Assembly: GCA_035280345.1 (NCBI GenBank)
Contig: DATEGA010000177.1
Span: 1 to 14,678 of the forward strand
Length of the DNA stretch: 14,678 nt
Origin: DASSJF01 sp035280345
Lineage (GTDB): Bacteria; Sysuimicrobiota; Sysuimicrobiia; Sysuimicrobiales; Segetimicrobiaceae
Direction: 5' to 3'
Both the position numbers and the translations under genes were made by a program. Shown one piece after another: positions 6,340-14,232 of this stretch (its first letter is position 1; each line of letters begins with the position of its first letter). A model generated the notes under the pieces. The model worked only from the letters and a program-made list of their open reading frames with translations, did not search any database and had not been told where the DNA came from.

Positions 6340-7014
6340 ATGAGCCTCAACGCGAAGGCGTGGCTCGGTCTGGGCTTCGTCGCCGCCCTGATGGCCCTCG
6401 TCTTGTCTCTCTCTGCCGGCACGCTGCGGTACTGGCAGGGATGGGGGTTTCTTGCCGTCTTCTTCGGCGCGTCGCTCCTCATCACACTCGATCTCATGAA
6501 GACCGACCCGGCCCTGCTCGCGCGCCGGGTGCGCGGGGGGCCGACCGCGGAACGGGAGCCGGCCCAGCGGGTGGCGATGTTCTTCGCGTCGGCGGGATTT
6601 CTCGCGCTGCTGGTCGTGCCTGGCCTCGATCACCGCTTCGGATGGTCCTTCGTGGCGGCCCCGGTCGTCGTCGCCGGTGACGTCTTGACGGCCGTCGGCT
6701 TCTACGCCGTGTATCGCGTGTTCAAGGCGAACCCGTACGCGTCGTCGACCGTGGAGGTAGCGGGCGGTCAGACTGTCGTGACCACCGGGCCGTACGCGGT
6801 CGTCCGCCATCCGATGTACGCCGGCAGCATGCTGTACCTGCTCGGAATGCCGCTCGCCCTCGGCTCATACTGGGGGCTGTGCGCCCTGGCGGCCATGATG
6901 CCATTTCTCATCTGGCGCCTCTTCGACGAGGAGCGGTTGCTCTTGGCGAAGCTTCAGGGTTACGCCGAGTACAGGACGAGGGTACGCTGGCGCCTTGTGC
7001 CCGGGCTCTTCTAG
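6340..7014 (+). CDS. Isoprenylcysteine carboxyl methyltransferase-like membrane protein, copy 1
   Basis: The 224-residue protein has several hydrophobic segments (about residues 8-26, 36-54, 82-94, 104-124, 160-192). The ICMT/PEMT-type C-terminal part is clear: VVTTGPYAVVRHPMYAGSML (146-165), a run LGMPLALGSYWGL, and FDEERLLLAKLQGYAEYRTR with acidic E197/E198. In the family these parts bind S-adenosylmethionine at the membrane surface. Bacterial members act on varied small lipophilic or phospholipid substrates. Prenyl-cysteine methylation is only known in eukaryotes, so the substrate is open. ATG 6340 fits the family's usual start, but it has no Shine-Dalgarno sequence and may be a leaderless or weakly translated start. 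The second copy begins 11 bases after its TAG. Confidence 0.88.
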   Translation: MSLNAKAWLGLGFVAALMALVLSLSAGTLRYWQGWGFLAVFFGASLLITLDLMKTDPALLARRVRGGPTAEREPAQRVAMFFASAGFLALLVVPGLDHRFGWSFVAAPVVVAGDVLTAVGFYAVYRVFKANPYASSTVEVAGGQTVVTTGPYAVVRHPMYAGSMLYLLGMPLALGSYWGLCALAAMMPFLIWRLFDEERLLLAKLQGYAEYRTRVRWRLVPGLF

Positions 7015-7024
7015 AATCCAAGAC

Positions 7025-7720
7025 GTGAGAGACGAACAGCCCGTTTTAGCCGCCGCGCTTCGCCACTCCATCGGGGCCGGTGCGGTCTTTCTGCTCTTTT
7101 TGGGTCTCGTCATGTTCCTTCCGGCAGGCGACATCCGGTGGGCGAAAGGGTGGCTCATGATCGTGGTGTTTGTCGCCCTGACCGTTCCGAGCGTGGTGTA
7201 CATGTGGCGCGCCAACCCACAAATCTTCCCCGCTCGAAGCCGGATCCACGAAGGGACGAAGGGTTGGGATAAGGCGTTGTTGATCGTGCTCCTTCCCTTG
7301 CTGTTGGCGATCTACCCGGTAGCGGCGCTCGACGACGGCCGATTCCATTGGTCACGTGTCCCTGTTTGGCTCGTCGTTGTAGGGTACGTCCTCTTCATCG
7401 GTAGTTGGTGGTTGATCATGTGGGTGGAGAAGGTCAATAGGTTTGCCGAGCCCGGGGTGCGGGTCCATGCCGGGCAGCACGTCATCGACTCCGGCCCGTA
7501 TGCGATCGTGCGACATCCCATGTACATGGCCACGGTGCCGTTCGCTGTTGGGACTGCGCTGGCCTTAGGATCGTACTGGGCTCTCGTCCCGGCGGCCCTC
7601 GTGATCCCAGTCCTCGTGGCGCGGACGGTGATGGAGGACCGCACACTTCGCGAGGAACTGACCGGGTACAAGGCGTACGCCGGCCGGGTTCGCTACCGGC
7701 TGTTTCCTGGAGTCTGGTAG
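7025..7720 (+). CDS. Isoprenylcysteine carboxyl methyltransferase-like membrane protein, copy 2
   Basis: This 231-residue paralogue repeats the layout of the gene before it: VFLLFLGLVMFLPAGDIRWAKGW at the front, five or six hydrophobic spans, then SGPYAIVRHPMYMATVPF (156-173), ALALGSYWAL and the closing RTVMEDRTLREELTGYKAYAGRVRYRLFPG. Shared anchors are GPYA-x-VRHPMY, LALGSYW and the E-x-L-x-GY-x-Y-x-x-RVR-x-RL-x-PG tail, so it arose by duplication and then diverged strongly. The GTG at 7025 is 10 bases after the first copy's stop and fits that spacing. An in-frame ATG-like start at 6995 would overlap the earlier gene, so I prefer 7025, though it lacks a good Shine-Dalgarno sequence. The stop is 11 bases from that of the convergent exporter. 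The two genes are almost certainly one transcript; substrates may differ. Confidence 0.88.
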   Translation: MRDEQPVLAAALRHSIGAGAVFLLFLGLVMFLPAGDIRWAKGWLMIVVFVALTVPSVVYMWRANPQIFPARSRIHEGTKGWDKALLIVLLPLLLAIYPVAALDDGRFHWSRVPVWLVVVGYVLFIGSWWLIMWVEKVNRFAEPGVRVHAGQHVIDSGPYAIVRHPMYMATVPFAVGTALALGSYWALVPAALVIPVLVARTVMEDRTLREELTGYKAYAGRVRYRLFPGVW

Positions 7721-7731
7721 CGAGCGGGCGC

Positions 7732-9189
7732 CTAGATCGTCCGTGGCGTCGGCGGCGTGCGGCCGCGAAGCAGCGATAGCCCCGTCGCCATAAGACAGAG
7801 CAGGATCGTCGCGATGTACACCGCCTGAATTCCTGGGATCAGGACATCCGGGGAGATGCCGTTTCCACCGGCGCCCGGGACGCCCCCGGCGGCCGCCGCC
7901 CCGCCCAAGCGCGACTGCAAGATTGTCGCCGCGAGCGTCAAGCCGGCGATCATGCCCGTGCTGCGCATCATCGCGAGCACGCCGCCGGCGACGCCCTGCT
8001 TGTCACGCGGCGCGCTGTTCATGATGACCGCGTCGTTCGGTGCGATGAACAGCCCCATCCCGAAATCCATCACGACCATGGCCAGGGCGAGCGACCAGTA
8101 CCCGTGCGCCGGTGAGACCATCGTGAACAAGCCGCCGCCGATCGTGGCGATCGCCACCCCGAGCGGGGCGAGCACATGCGAGCCGACCCGGTCCGAGAGC
8201 GGACCGCCGAGGAGTGAGCCCGCGGCGAGCGCCGCCGGCATCGGCGTCATCGCGATGCCGACCGCGCCGAGCGAGTAGTGCAGCACCTGTTGCAGGTAGA
8301 ACGGGATCACGAACGCGACGGTAAACGATGCCGCGTAGGCACATACCTTCGCGGCGTTGGCGCCCGCAAACGCACGGCTGTGGAAGAGTGAAAGGTCGAG
8401 CATCGGCGGCCGCACCCGGCGCTCGATCGCGAGAAAGACGGCCAGCAGCACGGCGCCTGCGGCGATGAGTTCATCCACCGCGCCGGCTTTCCACCCAAGC
8501 ACCGGGCCGAGGCTCGCGCCGAGCAGCAGCGTCCCGAGCCCCAGTCCGAACGTCACCGCTCCGGCGACGTCGAACCGCTGTCCTTGCCCGCGCCCCTCGA
8601 GCGCAGGAAGCGATCGGCGCGCGAGCAGCATCGCTCCGATCGCGACCGGCACGTTGATGTAAAACATCATCCGCCACGAGAACGCCTGGATCAGCAGCCC
8701 GCCCACGACGGGACCGACGACGAGGGCCACCGAGACCGCGGTCTCCAGCAGCGCGAGCGCGGTCCCCATTCGCGCGGCGCCGACCGTGAGGGAGAGGATC
8801 GCGACGCTGTTCGCGACGAGCATCGCCGAGCCGACCGCCTGCAGCACCCGAAACGCGATCAGCGGCTCGATGCCGGGCGCCGCCCCGCAGAGGACCGAGC
8901 CCGCGAGAAACACCGCGAACCCCGAGACATAAATGCGCTTGTGGCCGACCATGTCGGAGACGCGGCCGAAAATCGCGACGAGGCTGGCCGCCGTCAGGAG
9001 GTACGCGACGCCGACCCATTGGACGAGCGAGACCGGCACGCGGAACGTCGCGGTAAACGTGGGGTAGGCCACGGTGACGATGCTGCCGTCGAGGGCGCCC
9101 ATGAAGGTGCCGAAGCAGACCGTCGCGATCACGGGCCACCGGAGCGCAGCGGGCGCCGCGTCGCGCGGGCGCGCTTGGGGTGGCGGCAC
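7732..9189 (-). CDS. MFS exporter, DHA2 (EmrB/QacA) family, 14-helix
   Basis: The 485-residue product has many hydrophobic helices, consistent with the 14-span DHA2 drug:H+ antiporters. Signature parts are GALDGSIVTVAYPTF at 31-45 (D34), loop motif GRVSDMVGHKR (75-85), motif B RVLQAVGSA (from R113), motif C GPVVGGLL (159-166), and SWRMMFYINVPVAIGAML after it. It would pump small lipophilic compounds out of the cell using the proton gradient; the substrate is unknown. The GTG start at 9189 lies 3 bases after the TAG of the FAD oxidoreductase gene (9195-9193), so translation is probably coupled to it. The pump may export the product or a toxic by-product of the operon's pathway, though that is an inference. 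No regulator gene lies beside it. Confidence 0.92.
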   Translation of the reverse strand: MPPPQARPRDAAPAALRWPVIATVCFGTFMGALDGSIVTVAYPTFTATFRVPVSLVQWVGVAYLLTAASLVAIFGRVSDMVGHKRIYVSGFAVFLAGSVLCGAAPGIEPLIAFRVLQAVGSAMLVANSVAILSLTVGAARMGTALALLETAVSVALVVGPVVGGLLIQAFSWRMMFYINVPVAIGAMLLARRSLPALEGRGQGQRFDVAGAVTFGLGLGTLLLGASLGPVLGWKAGAVDELIAAGAVLLAVFLAIERRVRPPMLDLSLFHSRAFAGANAAKVCAYAASFTVAFVIPFYLQQVLHYSLGAVGIAMTPMPAALAAGSLLGGPLSDRVGSHVLAPLGVAIATIGGGLFTMVSPAHGYWSLALAMVVMDFGMGLFIAPNDAVIMNSAPRDKQGVAGGVLAMMRSTGMIAGLTLAATILQSRLGGAAAAGGVPGAGGNGISPDVLIPGIQAVYIATILLCLMATGLSLLRGRTPPTPRTI

Positions 9190-9192
9190 CGG

Positions 9193-11133
9193 CTATGCGG
9201 GGGGCCGGTTGGTTTCGATGAGCCGGCGGACGACCGCGGCGAGCCGCGCCGCGAGGTTGGCCCGGGTCACGGGATCCGTAAGCGCCGGGCTCAGTAGATC
9301 GGTTGCGTCTGGGAGGGCATCCGCGAGTGCTTGGCTCGCGGACGCGCTGGACATCGGGACGAGGGCGTCGCCGAGCGTGAGGCGCAGGGTGGCGCTGACC
9401 GGTGAGGCCCGGCCGCCGGCGGCCTGCACGAGGCCGGCTACCGCGCCGATCGCGTGTTTGGCGTCGAGCTGGCTCACGGGCTCGTCCGGGCGGAACGACA
9501 GCGAATCGTGGGCGCCGGGCCAGACCTCCGTCACCGCCAACAGCTGTGTGGCGAAGAACGCCGGGTGTCCAAGCGGCACGTCGTCGTACCAGTAGAGCGG
9601 CACGCCTTGGTCGAGCGCCAGGACTTGCAGTTGCCGGACGAGCCGCGGGTCGTTGTGGACTTCCAGCGGCGTGCGCCCCGTGCGCAGGCACACCGCCGCG
9701 AGGACCGCCGCGGCCTCGCCGACCGCCCACTCCACGGGGTGCAGGCGGTAGGCCCCGTTCGTCAGGTGCGTTGTGCCGATGTTTTTGGCGGCGGCCAGCA
9801 GGTTGACCGTCCGCTGCGGGATCAGCGCCCCGAGCGGGATCTGAAACGGCCGGGTCGGCAGGTTCACGGTGTTCACGCTGCAGCCGTGCAGATCGATCGG
9901 GTACAGGCCCACGCCGGCCGACGCGGCGGCGAGCGCGGCGCGCGCGCCGGGCTGCGTGGCGGCGGCGATGTCTTGCTCGCGGATCAGGACGAGCGCTCTG
10001 AGACGCCGGCCCTCGCGGATGTACGGCATCTGCGAGACGCCGTCCACGCTGCCCATCACATCCGGCCGGGGCCGCAGCTCCGGGTAGCCCGTGCCGCCGT
10101 CGTCGCGGGGGGCTTCGGTCTGCAGCCAGTACAAGAACCCCAGGCTCAAGTTACGCGCGTCGCGCAGGATCTGGGCGAGCTCGACCGCCGTCTTGTCGAT
10201 CGGCGCCGGGCCGCGGTAGTCGTTGCTCGTCCAGTTGATGATGCTGACGTCGTTCGGAATCCGCGAATCTTCGAAGTTGCTCGCGTCGAGCGCACGGCGG
10301 TACGTCCAGAACGCGCCGTGGGTCCCTTCCGCTTTCCCGAACATCTGGTAGACAGGCGCGACCGGGTCGGCGGTTTTGTAGGTGAACGAGTAGGGCTGTG
10401 CGGTCCTGTTGGTGTCGTAGCCGTCCGGTTTCTGGATGGTGTTGGTTTCACCGGGCCGCCACTCGACGGCGAACGGGAACGTGAGAAACTGCAGGCACGC
10501 GCGATCGGCCGTCGCGGGCGCGGACGGCTCGCCGGTCTCGGCCTGGGACTCCGCGCCGATCGCGTACGATGTCGCGGTGAGCGGCAGGAGGTCGCCGAGA
10601 TCGGTCGCGTCGAGCACGAACCGCGCCCGGAACCGGATCAGGGCGCCGCTTTCGCTCTGCCGGGTGAGCACCGAGCGTACCTGGCCGCTGAAGACCTCCG
10701 CGGCGATCGCGCGGGTGTGATAGAAGACCTGCAGCATCCCGCTATTGTGCACCGGCGCCATCATCGCCTCGAGTACCACCGCCGCCGCGCGCGGTTCGAA
10801 CGAGAGCGAACTGACCCAGGCGTTGCCGGGGTTGAGCGGGCCGCCGAATTGCGCCGAGGGCGAGAGCCGGTACGCGCTGCGGTAGTAGGCGCGGATGCCG
10901 TTGCGCAGTTCGTAGTACGCCGCGGTGCCGCCGAAGGTCTCGATGTACTGGTGCTCGTCGAACGCCGAGACGCCCTGCGTCGTGACCTGCCCGCCGGGCC
11001 ACGACGCTTCCTCGGTCAGGCAGACGCGCAGCCCGAGGTGGGCCGCCCGCAGCGCCGCGGCGATGCCGCCGAGGCCGGCGCCGCAGACGAGCACGTCACA
11101 CGCGATCTCGGTAATGCGGTCGGCCGATTGCAT
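9193..11133 (-). CDS. FAD-dependent oxidoreductase with SLH-like C-terminal tail
   Basis: Of 646 residues, about 1-490 are an FAD-dependent oxidoreductase of the FAD_oxidored type: an early dinucleotide loop VCGAGLGGIAAALRAA with G18-x-G20-x-x-G23, the acidic E41/E42 end of strand 2, GGQVTTQG at 47-54, and a late NLLAAAKNIGTTHLTNGAYRL (444-464) followed by GEAAAVLAA, typical of the FAD-binding return strand. The substrate is unknown. Residues about 512-570 look like an S-layer-homology repeat: YWYDDVPLGHPAFFATQLLA then SLSFRPDEPVSQLDAKHAIG. A second, decayed unit ends with DPVTRANLAARLAAVV (620-635). SLH repeats normally bind cell-wall polymers outside the cell, yet the protein has no signal peptide. 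ATG 11133 is 18 bases after the dehydrogenase stop; the pump gene follows within 3 bases. It sits in one operon with both. Confidence 0.88.
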   Translation of the reverse strand: MQSADRITEIACDVLVCGAGLGGIAAALRAAHLGLRVCLTEEASWPGGQVTTQGVSAFDEHQYIETFGGTAAYYELRNGIRAYYRSAYRLSPSAQFGGPLNPGNAWVSSLSFEPRAAAVVLEAMMAPVHNSGMLQVFYHTRAIAAEVFSGQVRSVLTRQSESGALIRFRARFVLDATDLGDLLPLTATSYAIGAESQAETGEPSAPATADRACLQFLTFPFAVEWRPGETNTIQKPDGYDTNRTAQPYSFTYKTADPVAPVYQMFGKAEGTHGAFWTYRRALDASNFEDSRIPNDVSIINWTSNDYRGPAPIDKTAVELAQILRDARNLSLGFLYWLQTEAPRDDGGTGYPELRPRPDVMGSVDGVSQMPYIREGRRLRALVLIREQDIAAATQPGARAALAAASAGVGLYPIDLHGCSVNTVNLPTRPFQIPLGALIPQRTVNLLAAAKNIGTTHLTNGAYRLHPVEWAVGEAAAVLAAVCLRTGRTPLEVHNDPRLVRQLQVLALDQGVPLYWYDDVPLGHPAFFATQLLAVTEVWPGAHDSLSFRPDEPVSQLDAKHAIGAVAGLVQAAGGRASPVSATLRLTLGDALVPMSSASASQALADALPDATDLLSPALTDPVTRANLAARLAAVVRRLIETNRPPA

Positions 11134-11151
11134 TCCGGGATCCGGGCCGGG

Positions 11152-12606
11152 CTACGAGATGTTCAGGGAGATCGACTTGACCTCCGTGTACTCGTGCATG
11201 CCGTGCCGCCCGCCTTCGCGGCCGAGACCGCTCTCCTTCACGCCGCCGAACGGAATCTCGTGAGTGTAGCCGGTCGCGTCGTTGACGCAGACCAGGCCGT
11301 ACTCGAGCGCCTCACTGACGCGCACCACCCGCGCGAGGTCGCGCGACGAGAGATACGCGGCGAGGCCGAAGGTCGTGTGGTTGGCGCGCGCGATGACTTC
11401 CGCCTCGGTGTCGAACGGCAGGATCGGCGCGACCGGGCCGAACGTCTCGTCCTTCGCGACGCGCATCTCCTCGCGGACGTCGGTGAGGACCGTCGGCGCG
11501 TAGAAGTAGCCCCGCCCGAACGCCCCGTCGGTGAGCCGCCGCCCGCCGGTGAGCGGCTTGGCGCCCGCGCCGATGGCTTCCGTGACCATCGCCTCGACCT
11601 TCTCCAGCGTCTCGGGATTGATGAGCGGCCCGACCTGCACCCCCGGCTCCGTTCCGGGGCCGACCTTGATCGCCTTCACCGCATCCACGAACTTCGCGAG
11701 GAAGCGGTCGGCGATGCTGCGCTGTACGTAGAGCCGGTTCGCGCAGATGCACGACTGCCCGCCCACGCGGAAGTACTTGATCGCGACCGCGTTCTGCACT
11801 GCGCGGTCGAGGTCGGCGTCTTCGAAGACGATGAACGGGGCGTTGCCGCCGAGTTCGAACGTGAGCCGCTTTAGTTGGTCGGCGGCGCCGCGCATGAGCG
11901 TTTTGCCGACCTCGGTCGAACCCGTAAACGCGATCTTCCGCACCCGGTGGTCGGAGAGAAACACGTCCGCGATCGGTGCCGCGCGCCGGCCGACCACGAC
12001 GTTGAAGACCCCCGGCGGCAGGCCCGCCTCTTCGAAGGCGCGGGCGATCTCGATCGCCGTGAGCGGCGTCTCCTTCGCCGGTTTCAGCACGACGGTGCAC
12101 CCGGCGGCGAGCGCCGGGGCGATCTTCCGCAACACCATCGTGGCCGGAAAGTTCCATGGGGTGATCGCCCCCACGACCCCGATCGGCTGGCGGACGACCC
12201 ACAGCCGCTTGTGCGGCACGGGCGGCGGCACGATCTCGCCGTAGACTCGGCGGGCCTCCTCCGCGAACCACGGCAGGTATTGAACCGCAAACGACACCTC
12301 GCCGCGCGCTTCCGCAACCGGCTTGCCGTTCTCCTCGGTCACGAGGCGCGCCAGCGCATCCAGCCGGCTCGTGAGAATGTCGCGGGCCTTCAACAAAATG
12401 GCGCCGCGCTCGAGCGCGGTCTTGGCGGCCCACGCGGGGAACGCCCGGGCGGCCGCGTCGACGGCGGCGCGCGCCTCATCCGCGCTGCCGTCGGCCACGG
12501 TGGCGATCGGTTCGGCCGTGGCGGGGTTCATGACCTCGAACCCTCCGCGTCCGTTGCCGTTCACCCAACGTCCGTCGATGAACAGCGGATACTCCTTGAC
12601 GGCCAT
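11152..12606 (-). CDS. NAD(P)-dependent aldehyde dehydrogenase, succinate-semialdehyde dehydrogenase-like
   Basis: The 484-residue product is a complete aldehyde dehydrogenase of ordinary length. It shows PWNFP (150-154, with the catalytic-site N152), LKPAKETPLTA (K175, cofactor pocket), AFTGSTEVGK (226-235), general base E251 in TFELGGNAPF, and the catalytic cysteine C286 in GGQSCICANR. These features and FIDGRWVNG at the start place it near the GabD/succinate-semialdehyde group. It would oxidise an aldehyde to an acid with NAD(P)+. Exact substrate is not proven. A strong AAGGAGG at 12620-12614 lies 7 bases before ATG 12606. It heads the operon with the FAD oxidoreductase and exporter. Its divergent neighbour is a class III aminotransferase, the usual partner for making semialdehydes from amino compounds, which supports a role in omega-amino acid or amine breakdown. 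Confidence 0.93.
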   Translation of the reverse strand: MAVKEYPLFIDGRWVNGNGRGGFEVMNPATAEPIATVADGSADEARAAVDAAARAFPAWAAKTALERGAILLKARDILTSRLDALARLVTEENGKPVAEARGEVSFAVQYLPWFAEEARRVYGEIVPPPVPHKRLWVVRQPIGVVGAITPWNFPATMVLRKIAPALAAGCTVVLKPAKETPLTAIEIARAFEEAGLPPGVFNVVVGRRAAPIADVFLSDHRVRKIAFTGSTEVGKTLMRGAADQLKRLTFELGGNAPFIVFEDADLDRAVQNAVAIKYFRVGGQSCICANRLYVQRSIADRFLAKFVDAVKAIKVGPGTEPGVQVGPLINPETLEKVEAMVTEAIGAGAKPLTGGRRLTDGAFGRGYFYAPTVLTDVREEMRVAKDETFGPVAPILPFDTEAEVIARANHTTFGLAAYLSSRDLARVVRVSEALEYGLVCVNDATGYTHEIPFGGVKESGLGREGGRHGMHEYTEVKSISLNIS

Positions 12607-12839
12607 CTCTACGCCTCCTTGCCGTTCCCGCCGCCGCGCCCGCCATGGTAGAAACCGTCGCGGCCGGGCAGGGTGTCCGGACCATTGTCTGCGGGTCCGA
12701 GCGCTTCCTGCTGCACCGCCGTCACCGGGTGTATCACGCCGCGAGCGCCCATGCAGTCGACGCGGGGGTCGGCGTCGCGCTCGGAGAAGCGTCCCGTGAT
12801 GTCCGCGCAGCCTCCGTGGGCCGACCGGCGCCCGCTACC
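12607..12839. promoter_or_regulatory. Divergent control region between dehydrogenase operon and aminotransferase
   Basis: The 233 bases between the two opposing starts should hold promoters for both units. The frame upstream of ATG 12840 stays open to 12645, but the added 65 residues carry no family motif, so I regard them as non-coding. I could not find a convincing -35/-10 pair or a palindromic operator. AAGGAGG at 12620-12614 serves the dehydrogenase. Confidence 0.4.
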
Positions 12840-14177
12840 ATGAAATCAGAATCCCCCCCTTCCGTCTGGTACCAGGGGCAAGTCCAGACCGCGCTCGCGC
12901 GCCGCGGCGGACCGCTGCGCCTCGTGCGGGGGGAGGGCACCCACGTCTGGGACGCGGACGGCCGCCGCTACCTCGATGCCCGCTCCGGGTTGTGGGCCGC
13001 GCTCGTCGGGTACGGCCGAGCCGAGATCATCGAGGCGATCGCCGGGCAGCTCCGCACGCTGTCGTTCGCCCCGCTGACCGACACGGCGTCCCCGCTGGTC
13101 GAGACGCTCGCCCAACGTCTCCGGACAGTTCTGCCTGCCGACCTCGAGAGCATCGTGCCCGTGCCGACCGGGTCGGAGGCGGTCGACACGGCGCTCAAGT
13201 TCGCGCGCCTCTTCCACAGCGCGGGAGGCACCGGGCGGCGGCGGGTGATCATCAGCCGCGAGTACTCCGCCCACGGCAGCACCTACGCCGGATCGTCGCT
13301 CAGCGATCCGGACCGCGGGCTCCTGCGCGGGATGGGCGCGCCGGTCGCCGGGATCCGGTTTGTGCGCGCGCCCTACCGCTACCGGTGCCCGCACTGCGCC
13401 GGGCTCGACGCCTGTACGCTGGCCTGCGCGGACGAGGTCGAGCGCGCCGTCGAGGACGCCGGCCCGGATCGGGTCGCCGCCGTGTTCGCAGAGCCGGTGC
13501 CGGGGCCAGGCGGTGTGCTGGTGCCGCCGCCCGAGTACTGGCCCAGGCTGCGCGCGATCTGCGACCGCTACGGTGTCCTCCTCGTGGCCGACGAGGTGGT
13601 GACGGGGTTCGGGCGGACAGGCCGGTGGTTCGGGTGCGACCACTGGCACGTGACGCCGGATATCATGATCCTCGGCAAGGGCATGACCGGCGGCTACCAC
13701 GTCCTGGCCGCGGTCGCGCTGCGCCGGCACGTCGCCGAGCGCCTCGCCCGCCGGCTGGTGCCGCACGGCTTCACGTACAGCGGGCACCCCGCCGCCTGCG
13801 CGGCGGCGATCGCGTGCCTCCGAATCATCGAGGAGGAAGGGTTGGTCGAGCGTGCCGCGTCGCTCGGCCGGCGTCTGCTGGACGGGCTGTCGGCGCGGCT
13901 GCGGGAGTGCCCGATCGCCGGCGAGGTGCGGGGGCTCGGGCTCATGACCGCCGTGGAGTTAGTGGAAGATCGGGCGTCGCGTGTGCCGCTGCCGCTGGGG
14001 GTGCGCGGCGTCGATCGGCTGGAGCGCGAACTCCGGCACCGCGGCATGCTCTGCTTCACCGATAATCCCGTAATCGCGGCGCCGCCGCTGACGATCACCG
14101 ATCAAGACGCGGATGAAATCGCGGACGCGGTCGCGGCCGCGGTGACGGCGGTGGCCGCCTCGCGGCGCCGGGCCTGA
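12840..14177 (+). CDS. Class III pyridoxal-phosphate aminotransferase
   Basis: The 445-residue product is a complete class III (omega) aminotransferase. It shows DGRRYLDARSGLW near the front, PTGSEAVDTALKFAR (PLP phosphate contact), EYSAHGSTYAG, LVADEVVTGFGRTG with D251 (holds the PLP ring nitrogen), K280 in ILGKGMTGGY (Schiff base), and YSGHPAACAAAIA. Class III enzymes use omega-amino acids, diamines or taurine with pyruvate or 2-oxoglutarate. The substrate is not readable here. An unusual segment of four cysteines, C183-x2-C186-x5-C192-x3-C196, follows the PYRYR stretch; a similar Cys-rich insert is known in some relatives. ATG 12840 fits the family start although no strong Shine-Dalgarno precedes it. 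An enoyl-CoA hydratase follows after 55 bases, and the aldehyde dehydrogenase lies divergently upstream. Confidence 0.92.
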   Translation: MKSESPPSVWYQGQVQTALARRGGPLRLVRGEGTHVWDADGRRYLDARSGLWAALVGYGRAEIIEAIAGQLRTLSFAPLTDTASPLVETLAQRLRTVLPADLESIVPVPTGSEAVDTALKFARLFHSAGGTGRRRVIISREYSAHGSTYAGSSLSDPDRGLLRGMGAPVAGIRFVRAPYRYRCPHCAGLDACTLACADEVERAVEDAGPDRVAAVFAEPVPGPGGVLVPPPEYWPRLRAICDRYGVLLVADEVVTGFGRTGRWFGCDHWHVTPDIMILGKGMTGGYHVLAAVALRRHVAERLARRLVPHGFTYSGHPAACAAAIACLRIIEEEGLVERAASLGRRLLDGLSARLRECPIAGEVRGLGLMTAVELVEDRASRVPLPLGVRGVDRLERELRHRGMLCFTDNPVIAAPPLTITDQDADEIADAVAAAVTAVAASRRRA

Positions 14178-14232
14178 GCCGCACGGCCTACACGTATCGC
14201 CGCCCGCGGCCAGCGACAGGGAGGGACAAGCG

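Noticed and set aside
8471..9730. 419-codon open frame on the minus strand across the exporter/oxidoreductase junction
   Set aside because: It spans two well-supported genes in another frame and is Arg/Pro/Gly-rich without any motif.
9454..11874. 806-codon open frame on the plus strand
   Set aside because: It lies wholly opposite the FAD oxidoreductase and the dehydrogenase, is very rich in Arg and Asp with no domain, and is the expected antisense artefact of GC-rich coding DNA.
12645..12839. 65-residue N-terminal extension of the aminotransferase
   Set aside because: The frame is open, but the residues match no part of the class III fold, codon use is less biased, and ATG 12840 fits the family's usual N-terminus.
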